Positions 22,968-24,998 of a stretch of DNA of 24,998 nt are shown here, piece after piece (the stretch's first letter is position 1; every line of letters starts with the position of its first letter). Source of the DNA: CAYQTL01 sp964420405 (lineage in GTDB: Bacteria; Acidobacteriota; Thermoanaerobaculia; Thermoanaerobaculales; Sulfomarinibacteraceae). Below the pieces are notes generated by a model, which was not told the origin of the DNA, made no database searches, and saw only the letters and a program-made list of their open reading frames with translations. The position numbers were made by a program, and so were the translations under genes. The stretch spans positions 1-24,998 of the forward strand of contig CAYQTL010000077.1 of NCBI GenBank assembly GCA_964420405.1, given 5' to 3'.

Positions 22968-23819
22968 TCAGCGCGGGAAGAGCAGCGTCGTGGTGAAACG
23001 GAAACCCCATCCCCGAGGCGCCAGCCCGGGGCCTTCCGCCCAGTAGCGTGTCCCGACGCCCACCTGGAGCAGCTGGCCGCGGACCTTCAGGAGCTGCGAG
23101 ACGCTGACGTTGAGCGGCACCGTCCACTGGTCGTTGTTCCAGTCGTAGGTGGACTCCGTGTTCACCGCGAAGGTGGTGTGCGTCCGGGTGACGTAGGTGA
23201 CGAAGGGCTGGAGGAGGGACGCGTTGACGCTCGCCCGGTCGCTGTCGCCCGCGAACGACCACAGGTGATTGGCGAGGGTGCCGAAGGTCCAGGGGCCCTG
23301 CTGCTTGAGCACGACGCCGGTCGGCCCCGCGGCCCACTTCTCGGTGCCGAGCCGCCAGTCGGTGGCGGTGGGCAGCAGGAGCACGGGGCCCACGCCGTAG
23401 ATGAGCCCGTTGGCGGTCGGCTTCGCCGGTGAGAAGAAGAGGCTCTGCACGGTGTCGCCGAGCCCAGACTGGCTGCCGCCCCCGGGGAACACGTCCTGCT
23501 GGTCGACGACCGGCAGGATGGTGCGCGAGATGAGGTTCCACTTGGGCGACAGGGAGAACGGCACCACCGGCTGGACGTTCAGCTGGAACCGCTCACCGTC
23601 GTCAGTGGGCCCCATGCCCCGGTCGAAGTTGAGCTGGAGGGGCACGCTGATCAGCGCCGCCACCGGGTTGCTGAGCTGTTGGGCGAGGTTGAACTCGTAC
23701 TCGTCGTCCTCCGCGGTCTCGTCCTGGCCCAACACCGGCTGGCTGCCGAGCACACAACAGGCGAGCGCGAACAGCGCACACCAACTCCACCGCACCCCGC
23801 GCTTGCGATACTGGATCAC
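22968..23819 (-). CDS. Outer-membrane transporter-like protein of the MetA-pathway/SphA-like family
   Basis: A 283-residue exported β-barrel. GTG 23819 (GGGAGAAG six bases upstream) opens a signal peptide (RWSWCALFALACCVLGSQPVLGQ). The mature protein starts LAQQLSNPVAALISVPLQL NFD-like, then PVVPFSLSPKWNLISRTILP, GGSQSGLGDTVQSLFFSP, GVGPVLLLPTATDWRLGTEK and GPTGVVLKQQGPWTFGTLAN, the order of motifs seen in the large family often named neuromedin U or phenol-MetA-pathway transporter. The last strand is WGFRFTTTLLFPR. Annotated starts upstream of GTG 23819 are not credible: that extension runs through the neighbour's terminator. The alkyl sulfatase gene lies upstream on the same strand, so a joint role in handling hydrophobic sulfate esters is possible, but a terminator hairpin separates them. 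Confidence 0.85.
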   Translation of the reverse strand: MIQYRKRGVRWSWCALFALACCVLGSQPVLGQDETAEDDEYEFNLAQQLSNPVAALISVPLQLNFDRGMGPTDDGERFQLNVQPVVPFSLSPKWNLISRTILPVVDQQDVFPGGGSQSGLGDTVQSLFFSPAKPTANGLIYGVGPVLLLPTATDWRLGTEKWAAGPTGVVLKQQGPWTFGTLANHLWSFAGDSDRASVNASLLQPFVTYVTRTHTTFAVNTESTYDWNNDQWTVPLNVSVSQLLKVRGQLLQVGVGTRYWAEGPGLAPRGWGFRFTTTLLFPR

Positions 23820-23966
23820 GATACTTCTCCCTTCCCGGATCTCGTCACCGGCGGCACGCGGACTCGGCTCACGCTGCCGGTCAAGCACGTCGGTCACTGT
23901 GGCTCTCCGGTGGAGTCGGTGAGACTCCGGTTGTTCGGGACTCGAGAGCGGACGAGGCGCTCCGGT

Positions 23967-23992
23967 CCCGGCCCGACTCTCGTCGGGCCGGG
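23967..23992 (-). terminator. Terminator of the alkyl sulfatase gene
   Basis: A perfect 11-bp stem, CCCGGCCCGAC 23967-23977 with GTCGGGCCGGG 23982-23992, loop TCTC, about 20 bases after the stop at 24013. Very stable, but without a T-run on the minus strand. Confidence 0.65.
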
Positions 23993-24012
23993 CCGGCCGG
24001 GCAAGGTGGCAC

Positions 24013-24998
24013 TTACTCCGGAATCTGTCTTCCGAACTGCACTTCGTATGGATTGACCTCCGGGACCTCCGATGCGCGAAGCTGGGTGCCGGGCATGATC
24101 GGGAAGCGCGGATCGAAATCGACCATGGCCGCGCCGATCTTGGCAAGGATCGTCGGGTCTCCCTCGACCTTCGCGGTCCCGTCCTGGATCATCGCCATCA
24201 TGGTCTTTACGCCCATCATGACCTGCTCCAGGTCGGAACGGTTGATGGTCAGAGTCAGGCCCGCATCCGCCAACTGGAAGCCCTGGATGTTGGTCAGGGT
24301 CTCGTTGCTCAGCTCGATGGCGTACTTCTCGCCGTTGTCGGGCGTGATCAGGTTGATCGCAAACTGCATCCCCCGCGTCTGGCGGCCGTCCATGCGGATG
24401 GCGAGGAAGTCGAGGAACTGGCCGGTGGTCATCACCCGGACGACGTCGGGGCTGCTGCTGGACGTGAAGGGTGCGGTGGGAATGCCGTTGCGCAACTCGT
24501 AGGCCGCCGCGAGGAAGCTGTTGCGCAGGCCGGGGTTTTCCTTCTGGTAGCCGATCTGCTCGAACACGTCCGCGAGCAGGTCCTTCGCCGCCTGGTTGTC
24601 GGGCTCGCCCTGGACCAGGCGGTTCAGGATCTCGGAGGCGTGCAGGTACTTGCCCTGGTCGAACAGCTCCTTGCCGCGGGTCATGATCTTCTCCGCGCCG
24701 CCCATCATCTCCACGTACAGCGGCCCCGAGTCTTCCGGCGACAGCGGGATCAGGGTGGCGGGGTTGGAGTCCCAGTAGCCCAGGAAGCGCTGGATCACGC
24801 CGCGGGAGTTGTTCTGGTGGGAGCCGTGGTAGTCGCGGGTGAACCAGCTCTGCTGCAGGGACTCCGGCACCTGGTACACGTTGTGAATCTGGTTGATGGT
24901 CACACCCTGGTTGGCGTGGTGCAGGACCTGGTTGTTGAGGTGGGCGTAGGCATCACGCGTGCCGCGCAGCACTTCCTGGATGCGCTCGTTGCCCCAGC
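24013..24998 (-). CDS. Alkyl sulfatase (SdsA1/BDS1 type), C-terminal half; 5' end outside window
   Basis: Linear alkyl sulfatases of this family hydrolyse sulfate esters such as dodecyl sulfate with a zinc metallo-β-lactamase domain. Only the last 327 residues are in the window, without the metal site. The visible part holds the dimerisation domain (AYAHLNNQVLHHANQGVT, WFTRDYHGSHQNNSRGVIQR, FLGYWDSNPATLIPLSPE, then a helical region GKYLHASEILNRLVQGEPDN) and the C-terminal SCP2-like domain (FLDFLAIRMDG, NLITPDNGEKYAIELSNETL, LTLTINRSDLEQVMMG, GDPTILAKIGAAM). The frame is open to the edge (WGNERIQEVLRGTRDAYAHL at the break). Missing residues are about half of the usual 600-660. No damage seen. 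Confidence 0.93.
   Translation of the reverse strand, partial: WGNERIQEVLRGTRDAYAHLNNQVLHHANQGVTINQIHNVYQVPESLQQSWFTRDYHGSHQNNSRGVIQRFLGYWDSNPATLIPLSPEDSGPLYVEMMGGAEKIMTRGKELFDQGKYLHASEILNRLVQGEPDNQAAKDLLADVFEQIGYQKENPGLRNSFLAAAYELRNGIPTAPFTSSSSPDVVRVMTTGQFLDFLAIRMDGRQTRGMQFAINLITPDNGEKYAIELSNETLTNIQGFQLADAGLTLTINRSDLEQVMMGVKTMMAMIQDGTAKVEGDPTILAKIGAAMVDFDPRFPIMPGTQLRASEVPEVNPYEVQFGRQIPE

Noticed and set aside
23862..23884. TTGACC on the minus strand (23884-23879) as a -35 box for the MetA-like gene
   Set aside because: No -10-like hexamer lies 16-18 bases downstream; the region there is CG-rich.

Overview
This is a 25 kb window of GC-rich chromosome packed with ordinary-looking diderm genes. 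Outer-membrane β-barrels (FadL type, phenol-MetA type and two unassigned), a DUF4136 lipoprotein and many signal peptides imply a Gram-negative envelope. The secreted propeller protein ending in a DGFESGDLSAWS-type tail, together with DUF1254, DUF4136 and RRM proteins, fits an Acidobacteriota-like (Thermoanaerobaculia-like) bacterium best. That placement is an inference from gene style only; no marker gene for taxonomy is present. No rRNA, tRNA, CRISPR array, insertion sequence or phage gene was seen.

Layout, left to right. Positions 1-1684 (-) carry the N-terminal three quarters of a monomeric NADP-isocitrate dehydrogenase. After a 544-bp gap come two tandem small RRM RNA-binding proteins (2229-2534 and 2719-3015, +), each with hairpins in its leader and behind its stop. 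A stand-alone B12-binding/radical SAM enzyme (3144-4580, +) follows, then a 1299-residue secreted protein of BNR/Ycf48-like repeats, a PKD domain and a seven-repeat FG-GAP/VCBS propeller (4812-8711, +), then an MscS-type channel with a good promoter (8938-10620, +). The channel gene converges on a β-barrel gene (10617-11498, -), their stop codons sharing one CTAG. A small Cys-rich secreted protein (11589-11915, +) is divergent from that β-barrel.

From about 12.1 kb to the end everything runs on the minus strand. In transcription order the right-hand part is: alkyl sulfatase C-terminus (24998-24013), MetA/SphA-like outer-membrane protein (23819-22968), then a compact arginine deiminase unit: ArcD-type antiporter (22786-21356), arginine deiminase (21334-20069) and a double-META-domain exported protein (20055-18979), with gaps of 21 and 13 bp and a hairpin terminator behind. 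Then come a small two-TM membrane protein, a DUF4136 lipoprotein with terminator, an unassigned β-barrel, a FadL-type transporter, a 50-codon remnant of a DUF1254/DUF1214 gene, a second DUF1254/DUF1214 gene broken by one base in a C8 run just after its signal peptide, and a third, intact DUF1254/DUF1214 gene.

The most interesting spots are the FadL/DUF1254 cluster (homopolymer frameshift, in-frame gene remnant behind the fadL stop, operator-like repeats before fadL), the alternative hairpins before the second RRM gene, the direct repeats before the arc unit and the large propeller protein. I did not find a clear new defence or mobile system.
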